From JACDAN01 sp963801855 (GTDB taxonomy: Bacteria > Actinomycetota > Thermoleophilia > Gaiellales > Gaiellaceae), in contig CAWDGK010000001.1 of the NCBI GenBank assembly GCA_963801855.1, positions 1 through 64,000 on the forward strand: a stretch of 64,000 nucleotides of DNA, in the 5' to 3' direction. Below the pieces are notes generated by a model. It was not told the DNA's origin. It made no database searches and worked only from the letters and a program-made list of their open reading frames with translations. Made by a program: the position numbers and the translations under genes. Shown here piece after piece: positions 48,823 through 56,349 of the stretch (within the stretch, counting starts at the first letter, position 1; each line of letters starts with the position of its first letter).

Positions 48823-49551
48823 TCAGCCGGTGGCGGCTGCGGGTTTCTCCCACACCTGCCACACGCTGCCGCCGTTCGAGATGAGCTCCTCGAGGCGCTC
48901 CTTGTCCTTCAGCGTGTCCATAGGTGCCCAGAATCCGTCGTAAGCGTAAGCCACGAGCTGGTCGTCGGCGATCAGGTTGCAGAGCATCGCCGGAAGATCC
49001 TCGCCCTCGGCGATGTAGTCGAACACCTCGCGGTTGAAGACGAAGTAGCCCCCGTTGATCCGAATGCCGCTCTCGGCGATGTCGTGGAAGTGGGTGACGA
49101 CCCGGGAGCCGTTCGTCGTCACGACGTTGAAGGTGTAGTTCGGCTGCACCGACAGCAGGCTCGCGATCTTCCCGCTCTCTCGGTGCGCCTGAATCAGATC
49201 CGGCAGGACCGCGTCGGTCACGGTGTCGCCGTAGTTCGCGAGGAAGAGCTCGTCGCCGATCAGCTCCCGGGTGGCGAAGAACCGCTCTCCGATGCTGGCC
49301 TCGATCGGCGTGTCCACGAAGGTCACGCGCCAGCCTTCCCGCACGAAGGTCTCGTCCCGGAAGTAGCGCTTGATGACCTCGGCCTGATGGCCGACGCAGA
49401 GCAGGAATTCGCGATGCCCGAAGTGGGCGTAGTACTTCATGATGTGCCAGAGGAGCGGGCGCCCGCCGACGGGCACCATCGGCTTGGGGACGACGCCTGT
49501 CACCCCACGCAGCCGCAAGCCGAGTCCACCGCAGAAGAGGACGACCTTCAC
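48823..49551 (-). CDS. Sugar-1-phosphate nucleotidyltransferase, glucose-1-phosphate cytidylyltransferase-like
   Basis: 242 residues, intact. The nucleotide loop is VVLFCGGLGLRLRGVTGVVP followed by KPMVPVGGRPLLWHIMKYYA (G-G-x-G-x-R-L...KPMV). Downstream are FLANYGDTVTDAVLPDLIQA (metal Asp) and INGGYFVFNREVFDYIAEGE. KPM-(V/I)...ILWHIMK is typical of RfbF-type CTP:glucose-1-phosphate cytidylyltransferases, the first step to CDP-dideoxyhexoses; other nucleotides cannot be excluded. GTG start; AGGAGG is very close. First gene of a two-gene operon with the LmbE deacetylase. Confidence 0.87.
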   Translation of the reverse strand: MKVVLFCGGLGLRLRGVTGVVPKPMVPVGGRPLLWHIMKYYAHFGHREFLLCVGHQAEVIKRYFRDETFVREGWRVTFVDTPIEASIGERFFATRELIGDELFLANYGDTVTDAVLPDLIQAHRESGKIASLLSVQPNYTFNVVTTNGSRVVTHFHDIAESGIRINGGYFVFNREVFDYIAEGEDLPAMLCNLIADDQLVAYAYDGFWAPMDTLKDKERLEELISNGGSVWQVWEKPAAATG

Positions 49552-49596
49552 CGCCTCCTAAGCTTGGTTGACAGGTCGGACTACGGCGATCCCCCG

Positions 49597-50265
49597 TTAG
49601 AGGGAGTCTTCCAGGAGGCTCCGCAGCCGCTCCGCGTACGCGGGGGCAGTCGGCTCGTCCTCGTGGCGGAAGTAGCAGAAGAGCTCCGTGCCGCTCGCAT
49701 GCAGAGGCCGAAGCCGCTCTGCCCACTCGACGAGGGCCGCGTCGTCGTACGGGGGATCGCGGAACCTGACGTACCGGAAGGGCGCGTCGGCCTCGAGGTC
49801 GTTGACGCGCACCGCATTGTCCGGCAGGTTGCTCTCGACGCCGGACCAGGACTCGTGGCGGAAGTCGAACGCCAGCCGAAGGGACGGGTCGAGCGACCCG
49901 AGCATGAGCTGGAGCAGACCCTCGTCCCGCGCGTAGCCGACGACGACCCGGATCGGCCCGAGCCTGTCGCCCAGGCGGCGAACACGCTCCTCGAAGGTGC
50001 CCGCGTCGGTCGTTCGGTAGGAGTTCAGCTTGGGGCTGAAGAGGAATCCGGGCGGGGTCTGGGCCGCCCAGCGCTCGAACTGCTCCTCCGCGGGAAGCCG
50101 GTACCCGGTCGTGTTCAGCTCGACGGTCGCGAAACGGGTCGCGTAGTGGCCGAGGAAGTCGGCCGGCTTCGCGTCAGCCGGGTAGAAACCGGGCTTCCAG
50201 GTGGGATACGACCACCCGGAGGTGCCGACATACGGCCCCTCTAGACTCAGCGGCGTGGCCGTCAC
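49597..50265 (-). CDS. DUF72 (YecE-like) protein
   Basis: About 222 residues. TIM-barrel-like family with the starting motif YVGTSGWSYPTWKPGFYPAD, then VELNTTGYRLPAEEQFERWA, FLFSPKLNSYRTTDAG, LAFDFRHESW and FRYVRFRDPPYDDAALVEWA. These are the family hallmarks (GTSGWSY; FRHESW). Function is unknown, though it is often near DNA-related genes. The only start before the first motif is GTG 50265 (a CTG at 50250 is the next candidate), so its 5' end overlaps the divergent thyX start by 11 bases. Confidence 0.85.
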   Translation of the reverse strand: MTATPLSLEGPYVGTSGWSYPTWKPGFYPADAKPADFLGHYATRFATVELNTTGYRLPAEEQFERWAAQTPPGFLFSPKLNSYRTTDAGTFEERVRRLGDRLGPIRVVVGYARDEGLLQLMLGSLDPSLRLAFDFRHESWSGVESNLPDNAVRVNDLEADAPFRYVRFRDPPYDDAALVEWAERLRPLHASGTELFCYFRHEDEPTAPAYAERLRSLLEDSL

Positions 50266-50962
50266 ACCGGAAGTGATAGCGCAGGGCTCGATCCCGGTCC
50301 TCGACCACGGCTTCGTCCGTCTGGACGCCGCGATGGCCGACGACCTCTCGGTCGTGAACGGCGCCCGGGTCAGCTTCGCGAAGCACAAGGCCGAGATGGA
50401 CGACTCGGACGCCGGCCTCATCCGCTTCCTGATGCGAGAGCGCCACGGGACGCCGTTCGAGCACAACTCGTTCCGCTTTCACATCCGTACGCCGATCTTC
50501 GTCGCGCGCGAATGGTTCCGGCACCGGATCGGCTCCTTCAACGAGTTCTCGATGCGGTACGCGAAGGCGTCGGACGACTTCTACGTCCCCGAGCCCGAGG
50601 ACGTCCGTGGCCAGGTCGGAAAGCCCGGGGCGTACTCGTTCGAGCCGGTGGAGAGCGAGCTCGCCGAGTCGACGCGTGAGGAGATGCGAGCGGTCTACGA
50701 GGCGGCGTACTCGGCGTATGAGCGGCTCGTCGAGCAGGGCGTCGCGCGGGAGCTCGCGCGGGCGGTGCTCCCGGTCGGGGCCTACACCGAGTTCTACTGG
50801 ACCGTCAACGCGCGGGCCCTCATGAACTTCCTCTCGCTGCGCAACTCCGAGACTGCACAGCGCGAGATCCGGCGGTACGCCCAAGCGTGCGAGCAGTTCC
50901 TCGCCGAGCGGATGCCCGTGACCTACGCGGCGTTCGTCGCGAACGACCGCACTTCACCCTAA
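50255..50962 (+). CDS. thyX: Flavin-dependent thymidylate synthase
   Basis: 235 residues, intact. It methylates dUMP with FAD and methylenetetrahydrofolate. The ThyX motif is EWFRHRIGSFNEFSMRYAKA (RHRxxSxNE) near residue 88. Other conserved parts are RERHGTPFEHNSFRFHIRTP, ARAVLPVGAYTEFYWTVNAR and ALMNFLSLRNSETAQREIRR. The GTG at 50255 fits the family length; the longer frame to 50201 would run far into DUF72. It pairs logically with the B12-dependent ribonucleotide reductase in this genome; no thyA is seen. Confidence 0.96.
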   Translation: MAVTPEVIAQGSIPVLDHGFVRLDAAMADDLSVVNGARVSFAKHKAEMDDSDAGLIRFLMRERHGTPFEHNSFRFHIRTPIFVAREWFRHRIGSFNEFSMRYAKASDDFYVPEPEDVRGQVGKPGAYSFEPVESELAESTREEMRAVYEAAYSAYERLVEQGVARELARAVLPVGAYTEFYWTVNARALMNFLSLRNSETAQREIRRYAQACEQFLAERMPVTYAAFVANDRTSP

Positions 50963-50976
50963 GCAAAGGAGGGCTA

Positions 50977-51615
50977 CTAGGTCTCCGTCATGACGACGGT
51001 GTCGGCGTGCGTCGTCTTGTCGTAGCGGGTGATCGCCCAGGCGTCGAAGCCGGCCAGGTCGTAGGCCGCGGTCAACTCGATCGTCGTGGTGCCGGTCGGT
51101 GAGACGTTGAACGTCCCACAGGTGACGACCGGCCTTCCCTTCCGCGTGAGAACGAGCGAGTAGTAGTTCCCGCGAGAGAGATGGTCGAGGCCGCGGACCG
51201 TGAGCGTCATGGGCCAGTTGCCGTCCTCGCCCCTTCGGCCGAGGCTGATGCTCGCGCCGGAGGTGTCGTTCTGGTCGGAAGGTCGCAGCGAAACGACGCG
51301 CGCCGCCGGAGGCGGGGGTGCCGCGGCCGGCGGATCCTCCCGTCCTTCCCCCGCGATGTAGCCGACGCCGAACGCGGCCGCAGCGATAGCAGCGCCGGCG
51401 AGAAGGGCCGCGCCCAACCGCCGGGGCGGGAGCCAGGCGACGTCCGGCTCTTCATCCTCAGCCGGAGGTGCCCCGGGCGGGGACGCGAGGGCCAGGGGGA
51501 GCTCGGCCGGCGGCCCGCTTGCCACGAGCAGCTCGTGCACCCGGAGGAGACGGGCCCGCTCCTCCTCGCTCTCGATCCCCTCCACGAGGTCGTCGAAGTC
51601 GGGCGGCCTCGTCAC
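50977..51615 (-). CDS. Anti-sigma factor, RskA-like
   Basis: 212 residues. The cytoplasmic N-terminus (FDDLVEGIESEEERARLLRV) lacks the HxxxCxxC zinc motif. It is followed by one span (GAALLAGAAIAAAAFGVGYI) and an extracytoplasmic anti-sigma-K domain (VVSLRPSDQNDTSGASISLG, LDHLSRGNYYSLVLTRKGRP, FNVSPTGTTTIELTAAYDLA). It should hold the adjacent ECF sigma factor at the membrane until proteolysis. The ATG overlaps the sigma factor stop by 4 bases. Intact. Confidence 0.86.
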   Translation of the reverse strand: MTRPPDFDDLVEGIESEEERARLLRVHELLVASGPPAELPLALASPPGAPPAEDEEPDVAWLPPRRLGAALLAGAAIAAAAFGVGYIAGEGREDPPAAAPPPPAARVVSLRPSDQNDTSGASISLGRRGEDGNWPMTLTVRGLDHLSRGNYYSLVLTRKGRPVVTCGTFNVSPTGTTTIELTAAYDLAGFDAWAITRYDKTTHADTVVMTET

Positions 51616-52163
51616 AGGACGTCCTCCAGCACGGCGGCGAGCCGGGCGAGCCCCGAGCGGGTCCGGGTCTTGACGGTGCCGAGGGGGATCTCGAGGTGAT
51701 CGGCGATCTCGCTTTGCGACCGCCCGCCCCAGTAGGCGAGCTCGATCACCTTGCGCTCGCTTTCCGGGAGCTCGACCAGGGCTCGATGAACGCGCCAGGC
51801 GATCCAGCCGGACTCGGCGCGGTCGGCGGGCCCGGCCTCGGAAGACACCTCGTCGGGCGCGTCGACCGGTGGCTCACGCCTCGCGCGGCCGTTGTCGACG
51901 ATCGCGTTTCGGGCGACTGCATAGAGCCACGGCGCCCCGGGGCCGCGCTCCGGCTTGTAGCTGCCCGCCGCCCGCCAGACCGAGGCGAAGGTTTCCTGCA
52001 CCGCGTCCTCCGCCCGCCCGCGATCGCCGAGGCGTCGCAGGGCCAGTCCGAAGACCGGACGCGAGTAACGCCGGTACAGGGCGTCGAAGGCGCTCCGGTC
52101 GCCCGACCCGACCATGCGGATGAGCTCGCCGTCGCTCACGTCAGCGTGGGACACGACGAACAT
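51612..52163 (-). CDS. ECF RNA polymerase sigma factor
   Basis: 183 residues from the ATG at 52163; an ATG at 52223 would add 20. Region 2 is ELIRMVGSGDRSAFDALYRR and AEDAVQETFASVWRAAGSYK; region 4 is LPESERKVIELAYWGGRSQS with the recognition helix EIPLGTVKTRTRSGLARLAA. There is a short linker, so it is a SigK/ECF19-like factor, which fits the RskA-like partner downstream. Likely targets are its own operon and possibly the divergent cupredoxin gene. It lies 69 bases after the SDR stop (9 if the longer start is used). Confidence 0.9.
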   Translation of the reverse strand: MFVVSHADVSDGELIRMVGSGDRSAFDALYRRYSRPVFGLALRRLGDRGRAEDAVQETFASVWRAAGSYKPERGPGAPWLYAVARNAIVDNGRARREPPVDAPDEVSSEAGPADRAESGWIAWRVHRALVELPESERKVIELAYWGGRSQSEIADHLEIPLGTVKTRTRSGLARLAAVLEDVL

Positions 52164-52232
52164 GGTGGCGCTTGCCGGGGCATGCGGCAAGCGGGGTGCG
52201 AGCGCCGCAGCGGAAGTGGACATCTCCTGGTT

Positions 52233-52904
52233 CTACGGTGTGGTGCCGCGCGCGGATTGGGATGAGCTCTTGAGCAGGCGGCCGCCGTCCATCACGAGCG
52301 TCGAGCCGGTCACGAACTTCGCACCGGCCAGGTAGATGACCGCTTCCGCGACGTCCTCGGGCGTCCCGATCGTCCCGAGGAGGGACTCGGCGGCGCGGCG
52401 CTCGACCTGCTCGGGCTCCACCGCGACCGGACCGGGGGCGATTCCGCAGACGCGAACCTCCGGCGCGAGAGCCCTCGCAAAGACCTTCGTGAGCATCGAG
52501 AGCGCCGCTTTCGCTGCGCTGTGGGGCGCGAAGGAGGGCCAGGGCTCGAGGCCCATGACGTCCTCGATCATGATCACGACACCGCGCGACTCGCGCAGGA
52601 GCGGCGCAGCGGCCTGTGTCACGAAGAAGCCGCCCTTCGCGGTGGCCCCGAGGGCCGAGTCCCAATCGTCCTCGGTGATCTCCGCGACCGGCTTCGGGCG
52701 GAAGCCTTCCGAGGCTGCGTGGACGAGCAGGTCGAGCCCACCCAGCTTCTCTGCGGCGGTCTGCACGATTGCCCGCGCACTCTCGACCTGGGCGATGTCG
52801 CCGTGCACCCGGCCCGCGGGAAAGACGTTCCATCCCTCGGCTTCGAGCCGAGCCGAGATCACGGATCCAACCCGCCCGGTGCCGCCGGTTACAAGAGCGT
52901 TCAT
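52233..52904 (-). CDS. SDR-family protein with altered catalytic residues
   Basis: 223 residues. The cofactor site is MNALVTGGTGRVGSVISARL (T-G-x-x-x-x-x-G). The Asn region is LDLLVHAASEGFRPKP. The normal catalytic Tyr-x-x-x-Lys reads SFAPHSAAKAALSML, so His replaces Tyr, and the usual Ser two strands earlier reads VIMIEDVMG. The C-terminal part is standard (APGPVAVEPEQ, GTPEDVAEAVIYLAG, VTGSTLVMDGG). It may be a binding or regulatory SDR, or use another base. It is divergent from the cupredoxin gene and upstream of the sigma factor. Confidence 0.85.
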   Translation of the reverse strand: MNALVTGGTGRVGSVISARLEAEGWNVFPAGRVHGDIAQVESARAIVQTAAEKLGGLDLLVHAASEGFRPKPVAEITEDDWDSALGATAKGGFFVTQAAAPLLRESRGVVIMIEDVMGLEPWPSFAPHSAAKAALSMLTKVFARALAPEVRVCGIAPGPVAVEPEQVERRAAESLLGTIGTPEDVAEAVIYLAGAKFVTGSTLVMDGGRLLKSSSQSARGTTP

Positions 52905-52938
52905 GTCGGGGACAACTGTAAGGAGTTGATTTGGAAGG

Positions 52939-52963
52939 GCAACTTTCTGCGGCTCAGCGCGTC
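52939..52963 (+). promoter_or_regulatory. Possible ECF-type promoter for the cupredoxin gene
   Basis: GCAAC (52939-52943), a 16-base spacer and CGTC (52960-52963) resemble the AAC / CGTC elements that many ECF sigma factors use. It sits 43 bases upstream of the cupredoxin start. The ECF factor encoded 0.8 kb away is the natural candidate. Weak pattern, tentative. Confidence 0.25.
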
Positions 52964-53005
52964 GGTTGGGGTGCAGTTGCGCTCCTTGAAGGGGGGACTC
53001 AGCAC

Positions 53006-53869
53006 ATGAGAAAAGCACTACTGCTGGTCGTTGCGTTCCTCGCCATCGCCGTGGCATCGGTTGCGCTCGCGGCAGTGACGAGAGTCGTTGCGATCAAACC
53101 GGCCGGCTTCAGCCCGGTCTCACGCACCATTCAGACGGGCGACACGATCCGTTGGCGCAACGACGACACGGTTGACCACCAGGTCGTCGCCGACAACGGG
53201 CACTTCGCATCGCCCATCCTCAAGCCCAGGCAGACGTACCAGCGGACGTTCAACACCGCCGGGACGTTTCGTTACAAGGACGCCCTCGAACCCGCCGAGC
53301 GGGGCACGATCATCGTCCAGGGCCCGCCGCCATCAGTAGCGATTGCGGCATCCACGCCAGCCGTGTTCTTCGGGGCTGGTCTTCGGCTCACCGGGACCAT
53401 CTCGTCGGGAGCCGCCAACCAGGACGTCTCGATCTGGGCGCAGCCCTTCGGTCAGACGTCGTACGCAAAGGTCGTCGATCTCAAGACGGCGACCTCCGGT
53501 ACCTACGACTGGTCGACCGTCCCGCAGGTCCTGACCAACTACCAGGCCCGATGGGGCAACAGGTCGAGCGCGATCGTCGCGGTCGGCGTACGTCCGCGCG
53601 TCACGCTCATTCGCCGGGCACCGTGGTTCGTCACCTCGGTCAAGGCTGGGCGGTCGTTCTCGGGCCGATACGTGTACGTCCAGCGAAAGTCGAGCCTCGG
53701 CCAGTGGGTCAACCGCAAGAAGGTTGTGCTCGGGAGTTCGGGTGCTCGGCGGTTCCTGATGGACCTGCCGCGCGGCCGGCACGTCCTGCGTGTCTTCCTG
53801 ACGACCAACCAGGCCGGCACCGGCTACATCTGGAGCCACAGCCGGACGATCGTCGTCACCAAGAGGTAG
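53006..53869 (+). CDS. Secreted cupredoxin-domain protein
   Basis: 287 residues. Signal peptide RKALLLVVAFLAIAVASVAL. The first mature domain is plastocyanin-like: VVAIKPAGFSPVSRTIQTGD, TIRWRNDDTVDHQVVADNGH (first Cu His) and TFNTAGTFRYKDALEPAERG. The usual Cys and second His (Y-x-C-x-x-H) are replaced by YKDALEPAE, so a type 1 copper site would be incomplete. Two further beta-sandwich domains follow (VAIAASTPAVFFGAGLRLTG; VGVRPRVTLIRRAPWFVTSV). It is probably a cell-surface binding protein. Own terminator at 53884. Confidence 0.75.
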   Translation: MRKALLLVVAFLAIAVASVALAAVTRVVAIKPAGFSPVSRTIQTGDTIRWRNDDTVDHQVVADNGHFASPILKPRQTYQRTFNTAGTFRYKDALEPAERGTIIVQGPPPSVAIAASTPAVFFGAGLRLTGTISSGAANQDVSIWAQPFGQTSYAKVVDLKTATSGTYDWSTVPQVLTNYQARWGNRSSAIVAVGVRPRVTLIRRAPWFVTSVKAGRSFSGRYVYVQRKSSLGQWVNRKKVVLGSSGARRFLMDLPRGRHVLRVFLTTNQAGTGYIWSHSRTIVVTKR

Positions 53870-53883
53870 GGCACATCGGGTCA

Positions 53884-53913
53884 GTCTGGGGGAACCTCCC
53901 GGTTCCCCCAGAC
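53884..53913 (+). terminator. Terminator hairpin after the cupredoxin gene
   Basis: A perfect 13-bp stem GTCTGGGGGAACC / GGTTCCCCCAGAC with a TCCC loop, 15 bases past the stop. A second hairpin (GGCCGGCGG/CCGCCGGCC, 53957-53981) lies in the sod leader. Confidence 0.8.
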
Positions 53914-54006
53914 CCCCTCCCCTCGACCGCATGCGCGGTCAGGCCGTTGCCCGGCCGGCCGGCGGTATGCTGCCGCCGGCCCGACGACCTCTAGAAGGAG
54001 ACCGAC

Positions 54007-54630
54007 TTGGCGACGCTTGCGTTCAACCACGAGGAGATCTCTGCGCGCGAGCTGAAGCCGCGCCTGCACGAGCTCGACGGCATCTCACGCGAGGCCGTCG
54101 AAGCGCACTACAAGCTCTATCAGGGCTATGTCGCCAAGCGGAACGAGATTCTCGGCAAGCTCGCCGACGTCGACACCGCTCCTGCGAACCAGGTCTACTC
54201 GGAGCTCCGCGCGCTCAAGGTCGATCTGAGCTTCGCGATCGGCGGAATCAAGAATCACGAGATCTACTTCGAGCACCTCGGCGGTGACGGCGGAGACCCC
54301 GACGGCGCCTTCGGGCAGCTCGTCGACCGTGACTTCGGCTCCGTCGCGGCCTGGCGTTCCGACCTCAAGGCGACCGGCATGGCCGGACGCGGGTGGGCCT
54401 GGACCGCCTACGACTGGGACGAGGGCAAGCTCTTCAACTACATCGGCGACACGCAGAACACGTATCCGATCTGGAACGCGACACCGCTCGTGGCCCTGGA
54501 CGTCTACGAGCACGCGTACTTCCTCGACTACCAGACCGACCGCGCGTCCTACATCGATGCGTTCTTCGCCAATCTGGACTGGTCGACCGTGAACGACTGG
54601 GTCAACGGCTACCAGATCCCTCTTCGCTGA
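54007..54630 (+). CDS. Iron/manganese superoxide dismutase
   Basis: 207 residues, intact. It dismutates superoxide. Metal ligands are in the usual places: His in ISREAVEAHYKLYQGYVAKR (helix 1), His in GGIKNHEIYFEHLGGDGGDP, and the D-x-x-x-H of TPLVALDVYEHAYFLDYQTD. The TTG start has AAGGAG at good spacing. There is no signal peptide, so it is cytoplasmic. The stop codon lies within hairpin 1 of the repeat element, copy B. Fe versus Mn cannot be told from the sequence alone. Confidence 0.93.
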   Translation: MATLAFNHEEISARELKPRLHELDGISREAVEAHYKLYQGYVAKRNEILGKLADVDTAPANQVYSELRALKVDLSFAIGGIKNHEIYFEHLGGDGGDPDGAFGQLVDRDFGSVAAWRSDLKATGMAGRGWAWTAYDWDEGKLFNYIGDTQNTYPIWNATPLVALDVYEHAYFLDYQTDRASYIDAFFANLDWSTVNDWVNGYQIPLR

Positions 54631-54759
54631 AAGTCTTGCGACTTTCAGCGACGGTCCGGAAGCCGGGCCGCGCTTCGCGCGGCGCGGCGCGGCCGCTGCC
54701 TGTGATTGTGGGGCGACTGTCCGTTAGCTGGTGAGCGGAACCGGCTAAGCCGGTTCCGC
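54621..54759 (+). repeat. Three-hairpin repeat element, copy B (between convergent genes)
   Basis: Hairpin 1 (54625-54650) is CGCTGAAAGTC-TTGC-GACTTTCAGCG and contains the sod stop. It is followed by GGTCCGGAAGCCGGGC. Hairpin 2 (54667-54683) is GCCGCGC-TTC-GCGCGGC. After a spacer of about 50 bases, hairpin 3 (54735-54759) is GCGGAACCGGC-TAA-GCCGGTTCCGC. Compared with copy A, the third stem differs at matching positions on both sides so pairing is kept, while the loop TAA is identical. The folE2 stop codon lies in hairpin 3. No gene is hidden in this stretch. Confidence 0.82.
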
Positions 54760-55725
54760 GGCGATCCAGGTTCGGAGGTCTGTGTGGTTGCTCGGTCGTC
54801 CACCGGCTAGCTCGGCGCGCAGCTCGCCGACTGTTCCGTACCGCTCGGCGACGACGTCGTGCGTGTGGATCGTCTCCAGATTCACCTGACGGGAGAAGAG
54901 GAAGTCCTCGTCGGCGAGGTCCGGGTAGGCGTCGAGGACGCCCCGGAGCGCGAGCCGCACCGAGTCCTCGACGAAGCGTGGCTGAAGATGCGCGTGCTCG
55001 ACGATGAAGAGCTCGTCGGGCCGCTTGAGGAGCTCGAGGACCGGTGCGCTCATGGACGACTCCACGATCTCGCCGAGTTGCTCGGCGTTCACGCGGGACT
55101 GGGTTCCCACGAAGAGCGTGCCGCGGCCGCGCTGGTTGTGTGTCGCGAGCGGGACGAGCTCGAAGATCCGGCCCACCTCCTGCTCCGAGAAGCCCGCTCC
55201 CAACAGCCGCTCGCCCGCCTTCTCGCGAACGAGGCCCTGGGCGCACGGGCACGCGTTGATCCCCGCCGCCTCGACGCCGACCACTCGCCTGACGCCGGTT
55301 TGCGAGGCCGCCGCGATGCCGATCAGGCCGAGCATCGTCTGTGTTGCCAGCCCCGTGACCGGCGTCTTCCGCTCTACGGGATAGCGGGCGAAGATCCTCG
55401 CCTCCGCCCGTCCGGCGCCCTGGCGGCCCACGATCTCGCGGGCGATGTGCGCCGCGAGCTCCTCGACGAGGAAGGCTTCCTCGAGGACGACCTGCTCGAT
55501 CACTTCTTCGAAGAGCTCGGGGAAGCGCGACATGTGGACGCCCTTCTGAGCGGGGTCGAGATCGACCGTGCACTCGATGTCGGCGGCGATGAGCTTCTCC
55601 GCAGGGCCGTGTCGGATCCGGATCGCCTTCGAGATCCCGGTGACCCCAGCCCGCGAGAGCCCGAGGCGTACCTCCGGCTGGGAGGCCTGGAGGTCGAGCC
55701 GAAAGACGTCGCGGAGATCGGTCAC
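54745..55725 (-). CDS. folE2: GTP cyclohydrolase FolE2 / MptA type
   Basis: 326 residues, intact. It converts GTP to a pterin precursor of folate (type IB, metal-flexible). Landmarks are LSRAGVTGISKAIRIRHGPA, DLDPAQKGVHMSRFPELFEE, the active-site Cys region AAGINACPCAQGLVREKAGE and the His motif LVPLATHNQRGRGTLFVGTQ. It ends TDLRTWIAAEPA, encoded by hairpin 3 of the repeat element. GTG start without a ribosome site; a CATTAT nine bases before it hints at a leaderless message. The start is 12 bases from the divergent HisKA gene. Confidence 0.94.
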   Translation of the reverse strand: MTDLRDVFRLDLQASQPEVRLGLSRAGVTGISKAIRIRHGPAEKLIAADIECTVDLDPAQKGVHMSRFPELFEEVIEQVVLEEAFLVEELAAHIAREIVGRQGAGRAEARIFARYPVERKTPVTGLATQTMLGLIGIAAASQTGVRRVVGVEAAGINACPCAQGLVREKAGERLLGAGFSEQEVGRIFELVPLATHNQRGRGTLFVGTQSRVNAEQLGEIVESSMSAPVLELLKRPDELFIVEHAHLQPRFVEDSVRLALRGVLDAYPDLADEDFLFSRQVNLETIHTHDVVAERYGTVGELRAELAGGRPSNHTDLRTWIAAEPA

Positions 55726-55737
55726 GTGGACGGAATA

Positions 55738-56349
55738 ATGGCGATCGCATCGAATCCCGGAAACACGGTGGCCATCGAACCGACCTTTGCCCAGCTCGTC
55801 TCGCTTGCGTGCCATGACCTTCGCACGCCGCTTGCGACCGCGTCCGGCTTCGCCCACACGCTGCGCCGGCTCGAGTCGCTCGAGCCGCCTGCGGACCGCT
55901 ACGTGGAGATGATCGGTGCGGCTTCGGAGCAGATGACCCACCTGCTCGATCTGCTCGGCGCAGCTGCTCGAGTCGAGGGCGATCGCTACGAGCCCCTGCT
56001 TCGGGAAGCCGACACCCGCGCCCTCGCCGACGCGGCGGCCCTGCCTCTGGGCGAGGGAGCCGTGGTCAACGGCGACGGCGCGACCGTGCAGGTCGACCCC
56101 CCCTGGGCCGAACTGGCTCTCGGGGCCTTCGGCGAGTGCATCCGGCGCCACGGCGCGCTGGAGCAGGTGACCTTCGCGGTGGACGGCGGAGAAGTCTCGA
56201 TCGGGCCCGTGGCCGACGGCGTCGGCGCCATCGTCCTCGGCGAGGAGCTCAGGGACTTCGGTGCCGCCGTCGGCGCCAAGGTGCTGAGGGCGATTGGGGC
56301 CGAGATCGAGCTCGCAGACGACCGGCTCGTCGTCCGCCTACCGCAGTAG
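55738..56349 (+). CDS. Short HisKA-domain protein lacking a recognisable ATPase domain
   Basis: 203 residues. The N-terminal dimerisation helix pair is FAQLVSLACHDLRTPLATAS followed by RYVEMIGAASEQMTHLLDLL, with the H-box HDLRTPLA typical of histidine kinases near residue 30. The C-terminal 120 residues (WAELALGAFGECIRRHGALE, then DGGEVSIGPVADGVGAIVLG and AAVGAKVLRAIGAEIELADD) follow the order of a HATPase_c domain but lack the N-box Asn and the G boxes. It may be a phosphotransfer or pseudokinase partner. ATG at 55738 lacks a ribosome site; a GTG about ten codons later is possible. Its 3' end overlaps the glycosylase by 12 bases. Confidence 0.7.
   Translation: MAIASNPGNTVAIEPTFAQLVSLACHDLRTPLATASGFAHTLRRLESLEPPADRYVEMIGAASEQMTHLLDLLGAAARVEGDRYEPLLREADTRALADAAALPLGEGAVVNGDGATVQVDPPWAELALGAFGECIRRHGALEQVTFAVDGGEVSIGPVADGVGAIVLGEELRDFGAAVGAKVLRAIGAEIELADDRLVVRLPQ

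Noticed and set aside
54393..54734. A 113-codon frame across the sod 3' end and repeat copy B, resembling one across copy A
   Set aside because: The shared peptide (RLSATxRKPG) comes from the shared DNA structure, there is no start signal and the frame stops before hairpin 3; the conservation is better explained at the RNA/DNA level.
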